Shown here: one piece after another, positions 45,901 through 55,925 of the stretch
How positions within the stretch are numbered: position 1 is the first letter of the stretch
Layout of the letters: the number at the start of each line of letters is the position of its first letter
Source of the DNA: Vanessa cardui
Taxonomy: Eukaryota; Arthropoda; Insecta; Lepidoptera; Nymphalidae
Length of the DNA: 64,000 nt
Reading direction: 5' to 3'
Assembly (NCBI RefSeq): GCF_905220365.1
Contig: NC_061154.1
Location: 5,766,001 to 5,830,000 of the forward strand
The notes under the pieces: model-generated
What the model was told of the DNA's origin: nothing
Database searches by the model: none
What the model saw: only the letters and a program-made list of their open reading frames with translations
Translations under genes and position numbers: made by a program

Positions 45901-48900
45901 GTTGACAAATGTCTTAGCTTCATTTATGCACATGGTATGTTTTCCAATGGAAGTAGGAAAAAAGATAAACAAATATATTTTTATTGATAATACAATATTA
46001 TAAGAGCCGAGATGGCCCAGTGGTTAGAACGCGCGCATCTTAATCGATGATTTCGGGTTCAAGCCCAGGCAAGCACCACTATATATATGTGCTTAATTTG
46101 TGTTTATAATTCATCTGGTGTTCGGTGGTGAAGGAAAACATCGTGAGGAAACCTGCATGTGTCTAATTTCATCGAAATTCTGCCACATGTGTATTCCACT
46201 AATCCGCATTGGAACAGCGTGGAATGTGTTCCAAACCCTCTTCTTAATGGGAGAGGTGGCCTTAGCTCAGCGGTAGGTAATTTACAGGCTGTTACTTTTT
46301 TTTTTATAAAATATTATTACACTCACTAAATATTTTCATTTTAATTTCACTTCCAAAATGTGATAAAATTTTCATCGATGTTTAAAACCCCAAACATAGT
46401 GGATGTCACAGATTAATCAAGCCCTCGAATGATATCGCGTCAATTTCTAATCATCTTGTTTATTGTTTTTTTTTTTTTTCATTCTGAAATACGCTGAATA
46501 TAATAGTTAATTTATATCGATATAGAACCTATTGTTATATTAAGATATTTTATTTGACTATAGCTTTCGATGTATCATTTAATAAGTTCATCTTATTAAA
46601 GCTGAATATATTTTCAAAAATTAACAGTGTTTTCATAGCATTTTTATTTATATTGGAATTACTTTACCAGAGATATGAATATTCACAAGTAAACACAAAT
46701 ATAACTAGAAGGAATGGGTCAGATTTATTATATTGGTCACGTGACACTTGTCACTGCTTTACTAGTGTGTGTGTGCTTAGTGCCCAACTGACAACATCTC
46801 ACAACAACAAAATCTGGACACTATTAATCAAATAATAATTCGTGTGTTTCTTTTCAGGTAGTCTATCGGAAGGCATCTACCGTCGTTCCGGTAGCGCGAC
46901 GGTTCTCTCGGAGCTCCTCGCTCGTTTCCGCCGCGACTCGTGGTCGGTGCAGCTGACGCCGGGGCGGCACTCGGAGCACGACGTGGCCGGAGTGCTGAAG
47001 CGCTTCTTCAGGGACCTTCCCGAGTCGCTCGTGCCCCAGGATAAGCACACCGTTATGACGTCAGCGCTTGGTAATTTTCAATTTTTTTTTTTTTCTTTAA
47101 ATTGAAGTTTTTTCATATCTCTTTGATAATAGAGTTGCCAGGATAAGCACACCGTTATGACGTCAGCACTTGGTAATTTTTAATTTTTTTTTTTTTTTTT
47201 AAATTGAAGTTTTTTCATATCTCTTTGAAAATAGAGTTGCCAGGATAAGCACACCGTTATGACGTCAGCACTTGGTAATTTTTAATTTATTTAATTTTTT
47301 TTAAATTAATGTACATCAAATCTCCCTGATAATAGAGTTGCTTCTATTATTAAGATGTATATAATTTTATTAATTCGTATGTCTCTAATTAATTAAAGCA
47401 ATTTCGTTTCAACTTGATTTGGTAGTTTGGTTTATTGCTAATTATGTTTACTTGAATAACGGTTAGGTTGTGACAATCATACCAGGAACAGACATGATTA
47501 CAATTATTAGTGTGTTTTTTTTATTATTCTTAGAAATAAAGGACACAAACGCGCGCCACGCTGCGTACCGAGCGGCAATGACGTCACTGCCGCCGATAGC
47601 GCGCAACACGGCGCGCAAACTGTTCGCGCACCTGCACTTTTTGCACACGATGGCGCACGCTAACAAGATGGCCGCCGAGAATCTCGCGTCAGTCTGGGCT
47701 CCCACTATCATGCCTGCTGCCTTGGTAAATGATAAAAAAATAACTCTGCTATGTATACATGACGAGAATTTGTGGTGGAGGGTGGCCTTAATGGTTCTAA
47801 TTATACATAGATAAAGCTTTTGACCTACGTTCTGGGTGAATGTAAATCCATTTTACGGATTGGTTTTAGAATATACTTTTTTTATGAATGTGAACATAGT
47901 TGAGCAAACGAGATCAAGCACACAAAAATATTTCAGATCCAGTATTAAAATACCGATACAGTGTCTTGTTTTATTAATGACTTCGCAAGGCATTTTTCCG
48001 TATCCGGTAAAAACGCAATCCGATGCTATATAATATAGTCCGGTGAAAAAGTTCCTATTATTAAGATGTGGACGTAAATGTAGGTGACGAATTCGTTGAA
48101 AACGAGCCTGTTAATACGAATTTGACTTATTCTTATAAGAAACACCAATGATGTGTATCATTTTGCTATGTTATTTTAAAATTAAGCCGGTAATACATTT
48201 TTAATATAATCTAATCTAACAGTAATGTGGCAGGGCTTTGTGCAAGTCTGTGTGGGTTTCACTGTTCAGTGTTCTGCCGCAAAACATCAATACTCAGTAT
48301 GGTCTTGTTCTGGTTTGAAGGATGAGTCAGCCAAGGAGTGGCCGTGTTTAATAGTGCACTGACAATGTACTCAGTGGTTAATATTTGTGTACGACATCAA
48401 TGTCTATGGCCGGTGGGGAAAACTTTAAAGCATATAGGCCATTTTCGGGTCCGCCTGGCTAGTAGATAAATCCTTTAACAACCAACATATTTTTCAGACT
48501 AGTCACAATCTGCAAACTGCTTGGTCGGCCAAGGAGCAGTATGTGGTTAGAGATCTGATCGCCAACTACGAGGCTATATGGGAACCCACTGAGGTTGAAG
48601 TCAGGCGGGAGGCCGCCATACGACGAGTGCTAGTTCGTGTTCTCAGCAACACGGTGCCTTCGCCCCCCAAAGCGGCCGGGGACCTCAAGGCGTGGATCTA
48701 CATTCACGACAGGAATACATGCCATCAAGTTGCCGTGAGTAACATTATATATCAAATAATAAAGCATCAAATGTTATTTTTCAATATTTATTTTATATAG
48801 GTACTTATATATATATATATATAGAGCCGAGATGGCCCAGTGGTTAGAACACGTGCATCTTAACCGATGATTGCGGGTTCAAACCCAGGCAAGCACCGCT

Positions 48901-51271
48901 GTTTCATGTGCTTAATTTGTCTTTATAATTCATCTCGTGCTCTGCGGTGAAGGAAAACATCGTGAGGAAACCTGCATGTGACAAATTTCATAGAAATTCT
49001 GCCACATGTGTATTCCACCAACCCGCATTGGAACAGCGTGGTGGAATATGTTCCAAGCCCTCTCCTCAAAAAGGGAGAGGAGGCCTTTAGCCCAGTAGTG
49101 GGAAATTTACAGGCTGTTACTTTACTTTTACTATTTTTTTTAGGTACTTATATGTCATACATATTTATAACTATCATTAAATATTAATTACTAACATATT
49201 AAGTTTTAACAAAATCAGACTAATGAATTATTAATTAATCATTATCTTATTGATAACTCTTCAAAATTTGATGCTATAAATACTATGTAGCATTTTTGTT
49301 ATACTATTTCTAGTACAATTTTTGAAACTAAAGCAATAATTAATTAAATTTCAGTTGACACCGAACAAAACTAGCTCAGATATATGCATAGAATTATGCG
49401 AGAAAAGTAAAATGGAATCGCATATGCTTATGCTGGAAGAGGTGATATGCAACGACTCCATGCGACGTGTCGTCCACATAGACGAGATAGTCCTCGACGT
49501 CGTCCTCAGATGGGGTTACTGGGACGAAGAAGATAGGAAGGATAATTACTTGGTGGTGAAAGAGAATAAGATACTTCACGAATTGGAAGCGTTACGACAT
49601 TCCACGTCGCTCGTCTGCGGTGAGCTGCGATTGGCCAACGAGAGTATGAAAGCGTTCAAGTTACACATGTTTGAGTTTAACGATTCGAAGCTATGTTACT
49701 TCAAAGATAAACAGGTGGGAACAGTGCTTACATCTATACATATAATAAAATTGGAGTGTCTGTTTGTAATATTAAAGTAGCCATTTTTTACTCAATGCCT
49801 AAGTATGTATACACGTTCTTTGTCTGTCTGTCTGTATGTTTGTTCCGTCTAATACCTGGAACGGCTGGACCGATTTTGACAGGACTTTCACTGGCAGATA
49901 ACTGGTATAATAAGGAGTAAATAACGCTACAATAATATTTTCTTTGTTGAATTCAAAAGCGTACAAGGTCGCAGACACAGCTATAATGTGATGAATATTC
50001 CTAGTGCTTAAAGGTCTTAAAATATTTTTTCAATTAAAAGTAATTAATTGTATATTTTTTGTTCAGGGTTCTCATAAAATAGAAGAATGGAATATAAAAG
50101 ACATTTTGTGGTACGTCGGCCACGAACCAAAGCGAAATCCACAGTCGCGTTGGTCCATTACATTTATACCTAGGAACAATAAGCAGAAACGGTAAGTTAT
50201 TTCCGTTTAAGTTCAAACAGTTCGCAAATATTATACTAAAAATACCTAATAATTACTTTGTTACTTTAGTTTATAATTTATTGTACAACAGATCAGACTA
50301 AATAATAGTGAAGTACAATTTTGAGTTTTTAATTATTATTTATGTTATTATTTAATTATTTTTAATATGTACTAACTTCAAAATATTTATTTATTGTGCT
50401 ACCGCTTTTAAATAGACGTTTTTTGAGAGTTTTTTACAAATGATTTGAATATAATGATTGGCAAAGTTAAAAATATATTTTTAATACAATAAAGAAACTT
50501 TGCCCAAGAAGGAATTATTAATGAGCGGAGTCGTAAAGTTGGCATAAAAATCTTATCCTTGCGACTCTTACACAGTTGCAAGGATAAGATAAGTATACGT
50601 AGGTATATTAATTGTAAATAAGTTATATGCAAATTGAAGGATTATTTATCCGTTTCTTTTATTGGGATAAAGTATCTTGCCTTGTAGTTTGATGATACGA
50701 CACTATGATTAAAATGTTATCTATAAAAGTCAGTAATTAGTAGCATTTTTTTATTTATGTTAGAAAAATAACATAATAGGCTATTTGACAATGCGAAAAA
50801 TAAATTGTGAATTATTGTCATCAGTTTCTATTATGAGTTTAATGGTTATTTAATAACGAAATTTGAAAATAATACTTAATTTATTAAAAAATCCATAAAT
50901 AAAAATACATTTTTCCAAACGTTTGTCACGTGACACAAAACGCTCCTGATTGGCCGGGCTTATGACGAAGTCACTTTCTTGTAAACTTTGCTTTTCTACT
51001 ATATGTATCACAGATTAAAATACAGGAAAGTGACGTCACCGACCCCATTGCAGCGCCATATTGTCCAAGTAGTGTTTTTGCGCGCTATTTAAATATTGAA
51101 TTTTCGCTAGTAATGATATAACTTGTTTCCTTTTACAGAAGTAAAGATCGTCCGTGGTTTGGGTGTACAATAGCGGGCGCGGTCACAGAGGACCAACTGA
51201 AATGGATGACCGCCATGACGTTCGCCGAACATAAGAACATTCTGCCGATTCCACGTCTTGTCATAACTTAG
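38376..51271 (+). CDS. RhoGAP15B: ARAP-family RhoGAP (PH-PH-RhoGAP-RA-PH), RhoGAP15B-like
   Basis: Exons: 38376-39904, 39991-40186, 42367-42484, 45299-45420, 45811-45934, 46858-47070, 47534-47724, 48498-48734, 49355-49714, 50067-50191 and 51139-51271 (TAG). All junctions keep phase and give 1115 residues. Visible parts: N-terminal SH3-ligand-like motifs (PPVPKPR, PVPLPR); a Ser-rich region; PH domain at about 447-555; second PH at about 565-670; RhoGAP from about 680 to 850 with the arginine finger in EGIYRRSG (first Arg about 705); Ras-association domain about 890-985; final PH about 990-1105. This order matches the C-terminal half of vertebrate ARAP1-3, which switch off Rho GTPases at phosphoinositide-rich membranes. 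No Arf-GAP zinc finger, ankyrin repeats or SAM domain is present. The symbol follows the fly homologue and is inferred from domain order. The ATG at 38376 is the first in the open frame. Confidence 0.88.
39991..40186 (+). CDS. RhoGAP15B: RhoGAP15B-like exon 2 (PH1 end, PH2 start)
   Basis: It encodes SYCFELTVSTGVRN, then ASERRNWTQKIAEHL, the Trp-containing C-terminal helix of PH1, followed by TRCGWCYLK, the first strand of PH2. Ends in phase 0. Confidence 0.9.
42367..42484 (+). CDS. RhoGAP15B: RhoGAP15B-like exon 3 (PH2)
   Basis: It encodes EGVTGEWRGAWVMLIRRVLA, YYSSSDDVRTVDLRKTRC, central PH strands. Phase 0 to phase 1. Confidence 0.85.
42514..42957 (+). mobile_element. TIR element with ggctatttgac ends, full copy
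   Basis: Terminal inverted repeat ggctatttgac at 42514-42524 and gtcaaatagcc at 42947-42957, about 444 bp, no ORF. It contains a distinctive core with gacaatatggcgctgcaatg and a TGACGTC-like motif. A truncated copy in the opposite orientation lies at 50779-51120. Confidence 0.8.
43135..43168. repeat. Perfect 16-bp hairpin with 2-nt loop
   Basis: 43135-43150 (gtgcgcttgtatagct) pairs exactly with 43153-43168. It sits in intron DNA just right of the TIR element. Confidence 0.85.
44667..44865 (+). repeat. RTE-type LINE 3' tail
   Basis: It contains actagtagacgcccgcagct, ttgctcgcgtttta, accaaatttcatcgaattcg, gttcagcggttcggcc and gagttactttcacatttata. The order matches lepidopteran RTE ends. Confidence 0.65.
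45018..45175 (+). repeat. Interspersed 'ACCATCAGGTGGCCCATATG' repeat
   Basis: Close copy of 28155-28325, starting gtaactacaggcacaagggg and ending at an A-rich run. It lies about 120 bp upstream of a coding exon. Confidence 0.75.
45299..45420 (+). CDS. RhoGAP15B: RhoGAP15B-like exon 4 (PH2)
   Basis: It encodes VTQDADEETKQACPSDGSPN and LLLDCPQTTLYLRFPHEREL. Phase 1 to phase 0, donor gtgggt. Confidence 0.88.
45811..45934 (+). CDS. RhoGAP15B: RhoGAP15B-like exon 5 (PH2 helix to RhoGAP start)
   Basis: It encodes GWKYMVKLAAHNNGAHIHHQ, which closes PH2, then LTKEDVPVIVDKCLSFIYAH, which opens the RhoGAP domain (P-V-IVDKCL pattern). Phase 0 to phase 1. Confidence 0.92.
46004..46300 (+). mobile_element. 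tRNA-derived SINE, plus orientation
   Basis: It starts gagccgagatggcccagtgg, has B box GGTTCAAGCCC and ends acaggctgttac plus a T-run. It is more diverged than the 32236 and 48824 copies. Confidence 0.88.
46858..47070 (+). CDS. RhoGAP15B: RhoGAP15B-like exon 6 (RhoGAP catalytic part)
   Basis: It encodes GSLSEGIYRRSGS with the arginine finger, HDVAGVLKRFFRDLPESLV and PQDKHTVMTSAL. The GVLKRFFRDLPE segment is the conserved RhoGAP helix. Phase 1 to phase 1, donor gtaatt (weak). The end of this exon and its donor are copied twice more just downstream. Confidence 0.95.
47036..47342 (+). repeat. 102-bp tandem repeat, three units, includes exon end and donor
   Basis: The marker ccaggataagcacaccgtta recurs at 47036, 47138 and 47240, an exact 102-bp period. 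Each unit holds the last 31 nt of exon 6, its gtaatttt donor, a poly-T stretch and a ctctttga...atagagttgc piece. Unit 3 has diverged in its second half. Units 2 and 3 are intronic. Confidence 0.95.
47534..47724 (+). CDS. RhoGAP15B: RhoGAP15B-like exon 7 (RhoGAP, C-terminal half)
   Basis: It encodes IKDTNARHAAYRAAMTSLPP, ARKLFAHLHFLHTMAHANKM and AAENLASVWAPTIMPAAL. LHFLH...NKMAAENLA...APTI is the classic RhoGAP signature with the conserved Asn. Phase 1 to phase 0. Confidence 0.95.
48498..48734 (+). CDS. RhoGAP15B: RhoGAP15B-like exon 8 (RhoGAP end to RA start)
   Basis: It encodes EQYVVRDLIANYEAIWEP, a basic helical linker, then KAWIYIHDRNTCHQVA, the first strand pair of the RA domain. 79 whole codons. 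Confidence 0.93.
48824..49135 (+). mobile_element. tRNA-derived SINE, plus orientation, 13-bp TSD
   Basis: Full-length copy. A perfect 13-bp duplication, taggtacttatat, lies at 48798-48810 and 49141-49153. Between the left duplication and the head is a short (AT)n run. Located in the intron between exons 8 and 9. Confidence 0.92.
49355..49714 (+). CDS. RhoGAP15B: RhoGAP15B-like exon 9 (RA domain, PH3 start)
   Basis: It encodes LTPNKTSSDICIELCEKSKM, ICNDSMRRVVHIDEIVLDVV, LRWGYWDEEDRKDNYLVVKE and KAFKLHMFEFNDSKLCYFKD. The VLDVVLRWGYW stretch is characteristic of ARAP RA domains. The exon continues an open frame in phase 0; the internal TTG is not a start. Confidence 0.95.
49800..49990 (+). repeat. 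RTE-type LINE tail fragment
   Basis: It contains tctgtctgtctgtatgtttg, ggaacggctggaccgatttt and gacaggactttcactggcag, a recurrent lepidopteran RTE 3' arrangement. No ORF remains. Confidence 0.5.
50067..50191 (+). CDS. RhoGAP15B: RhoGAP15B-like exon 10 (PH3)
   Basis: It encodes GSHKIEEWNIKDILWYVGHE and PKRNPQSRWSITFIPRNNKQ. Phase 0 to phase 2, donor gtaagt. Confidence 0.93.
50550..50590. repeat. 13-bp inverted repeat
   Basis: atcttatccttgc at 50550-50562 pairs exactly with 50578-50590 around a 15-nt loop, in the intron between exons 10 and 11. Confidence 0.6.
50779..51120 (-). mobile_element. TIR element with ggctatttgac end, truncated inverted copy
   Basis: It begins ggctatttgacaatgcg and runs as the reverse complement of 42957 back to about 42610. 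The far TIR is missing: the match ends just before the pyrimidine tract of the last exon. Confidence 0.8.
51139..51271 (+). CDS. RhoGAP15B: RhoGAP15B-like exon 11 (PH3 end and stop)
   Basis: It encodes SKDRPWFGCTIAGAVTEDQL and KWMTAMTFAEHKN, with the conserved Trp of the PH C-terminal helix, then LPIPRLVIT and TAG. Confidence 0.95.
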
Positions 51272-53010
51272 ACTTAAATTTATACAGTGATAAAATATAA
51301 TAATTTACTAGATATCGAAATATTAAGATATTTTTAACCAAATGATGATTGTGTTATACGTGCTGTTGATTTCAGTTGTCATGTTATTTGATTTTATTTA
51401 TTTTATCGATGTTGACATTTCCTTTCTTTGATTTTCATCTGTTAGGTTTTATTATCTACGATTTTTTTCATAATACGGAAAAATATAAATCAAATGCGAG
51501 TCGCTTCAATGAAATTTTACAAAAGTAAAATATAGAAACTCTTTAGAGCTGTGTATGCTCCAAATTTAGGTTCGATTTCGATGTAGATATAAAAATTAAG
51601 AAAGCGTCCGACTCATGAGAAATAGACTAAAATCAGATTAAACTCCATTTTTTTATATACGTATTTTTAACTAGTTTAAAACGAATTATTAATTTGTATT
51701 TATATCTCACATGGCACAAATTCTGGGTTGTATTTGGTTAGAGTGTTTGGTAGTAATTTAAAAAGCACAAGTTTCATTTTAGACAAAAATAATAAATAAC
51801 AATATTATTTTTAAACGAAAATTATAAGAGCTTAGAGAGAAGTGTATAGTGTAATAAATTCGTAATAAAACTGATGGCTTATGTAATGAAACCTCAATAC
51901 GACTAGTGAAGGTAAAAAAAAGAATTTTACCTGAAATATCTGATATTAAATAGTAATCTTCTAGTTTCATTATTCATTTAAAATTTCCATCACTACTGTT
52001 AAAATATTTTACTTATCAAAAATGATGCAAGTTACAACGATACTAATCTATATTGAAGAAAATATAAAATAAATATTGAATAGTTAATTTATTGCTGAAT
52101 TAATATTTGCTTAATGCATAAATGTTTATATTATTATTAATTTTTTGTTTGCTTTTAATCAAGTTACCATATTAGTTTTACACAAATTAAATTTTAGATT
52201 GATATTTTCACTGCACAAAGTTACGATTTTTTTTTTAAATTAAGCTTTTTCCATAAAAACAGGACTGGAATGAATGAAAGAAAAATATTTATAGTTCATT
52301 CGATTTCGGTTTTGAGCGAATCGATAATCGACTCTCCTGTCAATGCATTATTGTAAAATATAATAAGTTTTTATTATATTTCCTTTGATTCGTATAACAA
52401 ATGTATGATTGTGAACAAAGGTTTCACAGTGTATCTATTTTCCTTTGTTTTTTGCGTTTGTCTAGAGAAAAAAAAAACGCTTTCTGCTATTTGGTACTGA
52501 CGAAAATATGCCGACTGTGTGTTTGGTCGTTACTGCCAAAACAAACCGATTTTATTAAGTGCTAGTGTAATTAGAAAATTTCCAATTTAAACGTCTGTTA
52601 GATAAATTATACTAACGTCTAATTAGAATACATTATATTTTAAATATATTTCGTATATATTTTATGACCGTGGAATTTTTATATTATTTATATTTTAAAC
52701 CAATCATGGAATTTGAATGTGACTATTTTTATCACTTGTATTTTTGATGTTATCTGTGGTGTTTTTGTATTTATACTCATGTAAAGCTTTTGCTATATTT
52801 TTTATTACATTCTTATTTCTCGCGAGCATTTTTCGGTGCCAAATAAATTTAATTTAAATCTATAAATAGTACCAACTTGTAAAAACTCAAAAAATTTTAC
52901 ATAACATACATAATTACAACAACTTACATAATTTACTGTGTATTGAAAATATTTTGAGAATTTATATGTATATAGTAGTATATTATGTATTTAAAACATT
53001 CGCGTTAATA

Positions 53011-53013
<3 letters not shown>

Positions 53014-53089
<76 letters not shown>
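53014..53089. repeat. (TA)n microsatellite, about 38 units
   Basis: An uninterrupted alternating TA run of about 76 bp. The length is prone to assembly error and polymorphism. Confidence 0.97.
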
Positions 53090-53092
<3 letters not shown>

Positions 53093-53524
53093 TTATATGT
53101 TTGAGTGTGTAAAATGAAGTCTGCATTTTGATCTATTTATTAATTATCAATATACCAAAATTCTCCATGGAAAACTAATTAGAATTAAACATTTTTGGAA
53201 CCTTAAAAAAATGAATTTATTTCACATTTAGATAATTTTCTTTTAATATGTATTGTTTTCACATGTGCCTTAATGTAATGTATATCGAGTGTTTTATCAA
53301 GTTTTGACCGTCTGGGGGATTGGCCTTGTCATTAACTAGATGGTCTAAATTTTATGAAACATTTTGAGTAGAGTATGTAACGGCTTTGATCAAATGTTAA
53401 GAAATCATGTCACATGCTATTAAAGAGGAACAGGAAAATGCTATAGAACAAGAGAAACGAGTAAATCTCTTTGACGATAGTACGAGAAGTAGTATCTCCG
53501 AATCACAGGATCTAATCTACTAAA

Positions 53525-53593
53525 TTTGTGATAATTTGAGTCCCCGTACTGGTCCAAGGATAGGACCAGTACGGGGACTCAAATTATCACAAA
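53525..53593. repeat. Perfect 31-bp hairpin with 7-nt loop
   Basis: The arms 53525-53555 and 53563-53593 are exact reverse complements; the arm contains gagtccccgtactggtcc. The loop is aaggata. The GC-rich arm centre stands out from AT-rich surroundings. Confidence 0.93.
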
Positions 53594-55779
53594 AAATCAA
53601 ATAGTTAATCAAAATCTGCCCAATCACATACATATAAAGATGTGCGTCGAGTCAATTAAGGCGACTATTTCAATTTTTTTTAATGGATTTTTAATATTAG
53701 GTATATAAATACTGTACGAATTGAACACAAATTGATATTTTGTAGTTTTACTTTATTAATGTGTTCATTTTGAGTGATGTTTTGGAAATTTTAAAAACAA
53801 CAGTCAAATGAAAGGTAGAGTTACAAGTAAATGTAGTTGTATAGCATGTGATGCAAATCTGATATCTTTAACTATTCAGTCATTGCCATTCTTTACTCCC
53901 TAACAATTACGTCAATTTAATTAAATAATAAGGATAAATTTATATTATTATACACAAATTTATATCGTAAAGATTTATTAATATATACGCCTTTTTTGAG
54001 GCTTTTATAACTGTGTAAAATTATTGGTGAAATCTACACTAAATGAGGTGAGTTTTCTTCAATAATTATCAATCATACTGTGCATTTGTTAACAAGATTT
54101 TGCGGACGTTGTTATCACGTACACAAATGTACGTATGATTTGTGTATGACGTAAGCACGGCATTGTATATTTCATTTGAAAAATAGCTTATTTTTGGCTA
54201 TTTTTTGTCGCAAAGGATTCCGCACATAATATAAACTGGAGGAAATTATTTTCGCTGGAAGGAAATTTTAAAAATATAACTTATAACTTAAAATTGTGTC
54301 CGTAAACAAGTTTTATTTAACAAAAATATTCTGTAACAAAAATATCAATTATTTACACTATAGGTTGAAAAATGTGATAAGGAACTGCTTACCAAAGCTA
54401 AATTTTTTTATATTATTTTAGATGTTTATGATTGTCTTCATACAGCTTTGCTAAAACCACTATGCCTAAGTAGGTACTAAAATTATGTCAATTTATAATT
54501 CATATGTAACATTGTTTATTTATTTTATTCTAATAAATATGAACTTGACAACTATGTTATCAAATATTAATATAAAAAATATATTTCGTATTTATATGTA
54601 TGAATGTATAGAAGTCTATACTATAAAGGAAACTGTAGTATGTACATATTATAGAAGTAAGAATAAATATGTAACAATTTGATGTGAAGAGGAAAATATC
54701 AAGCCGAAATAGAATTTAATGTTTTCTTAATTTTATAAAGCACTTTTAATAATTAAGTGAAGCGGATGTTTTCACACAGCACGTTGCCGCATTGCTTTTT
54801 TTAACAATTTCTCATTTGTCATTAGCTTTAATGGATCAAGTTTTTTGGCGCCTAAAAGACAAACTTTTTCACGTATTCATCAAATTTGAAAAACCTTTGT
54901 TATCGAATGTACTCAATCTATAAGTTGTATCTGCCCAGTTTTATAGGTGGGTTTTATAGTGTATACTCTCATTAACATCATATTATATTGTAACCATTAA
55001 AACTCATAAAATATTCGTCTAATAATATATTACGTAATTAAGTAATTAATAATTGTAACTGTTGTGACTACGTTCATCGGATTAGTATTATTCTGTGGAC
55101 TTTAAGACTATAAAAAATCTTAATAACTGTTTCTTAATCATATTTTGGTTATGGATTTTTTTATAATTCTATTAACATAAAATTTAAACGTTTCGCTTTA
55201 ACTCTGTCACATGTTTAAATAAGCCACCCAGCTGTGGTATTTCTAAAAAAGAATATGTAATATATAAGTCAATTAAATGATTAAAAAATATATGGTTTTC
55301 AATTATTATTGTTACCTGTCTACAATAAATACTTATTTTTATAGGTTCTTTGGGCACTGGCTGAATATAGGCAAAGCCTTTTAAATTTTTTTTGTAAACA
55401 ATTATTCGACTCGTTATCTAGGTTTGAGGGTTTACACTTATTCAATATACGTTGTTGATGCTATCAACAACTGCAGAGTAACAAATCTGATAACACTTAG
55501 CGTATGAACAGAAATTAAGAAATGCATACACAGAAATTCATATACTATATCTATGTTCTCTTAAACTACGTTGGCATGATCAGTGTGTTTGTTGTTCGAG
55601 AAATATTTTTCTCATTTAAAAGTATTATTAGTAATTCTTAGATTACTAATATAATTATTGCATTGGCATTTTTAGCCAATAAACATATCAAATTCTTAGA
55701 AGGTATAATATCTCACTTAACTTTTGAACATCCACTGTCGTAAATACTTTTCATATACCCATACGACTGTGTGACATAC

Positions 55780-55925
55780 CAAAAAACAGTATGTGATTAC
55801 CACCGCCCATTGACATCTGCAACACCGGGGGCATGCAGGTGCGTTGCCGGCATTTACCGAAAGAGTACCTACGCTCTTTCCTTAAAGGTTCCCAAATCGT
55901 ATCGGTTCCGAAAAACCGCTTTTAG
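55780..55925. repeat. Interspersed repeat fragment (ccaccgcccattgacatct)
   Basis: It contains ccaccgcccattgacatctg, gcatgcaggtgcgttgccgg and tcccaaatcgtatcggttcc. I recall this as a recurrent lepidopteran repeat, but the class is uncertain. Confidence 0.45.

Noticed and set aside
48390..48470. Possible coding or regulatory block with acgacatcaatgtctatggc
   Set aside because: It resembles a degraded piece of the interspersed repeat at 28155 and 45018.
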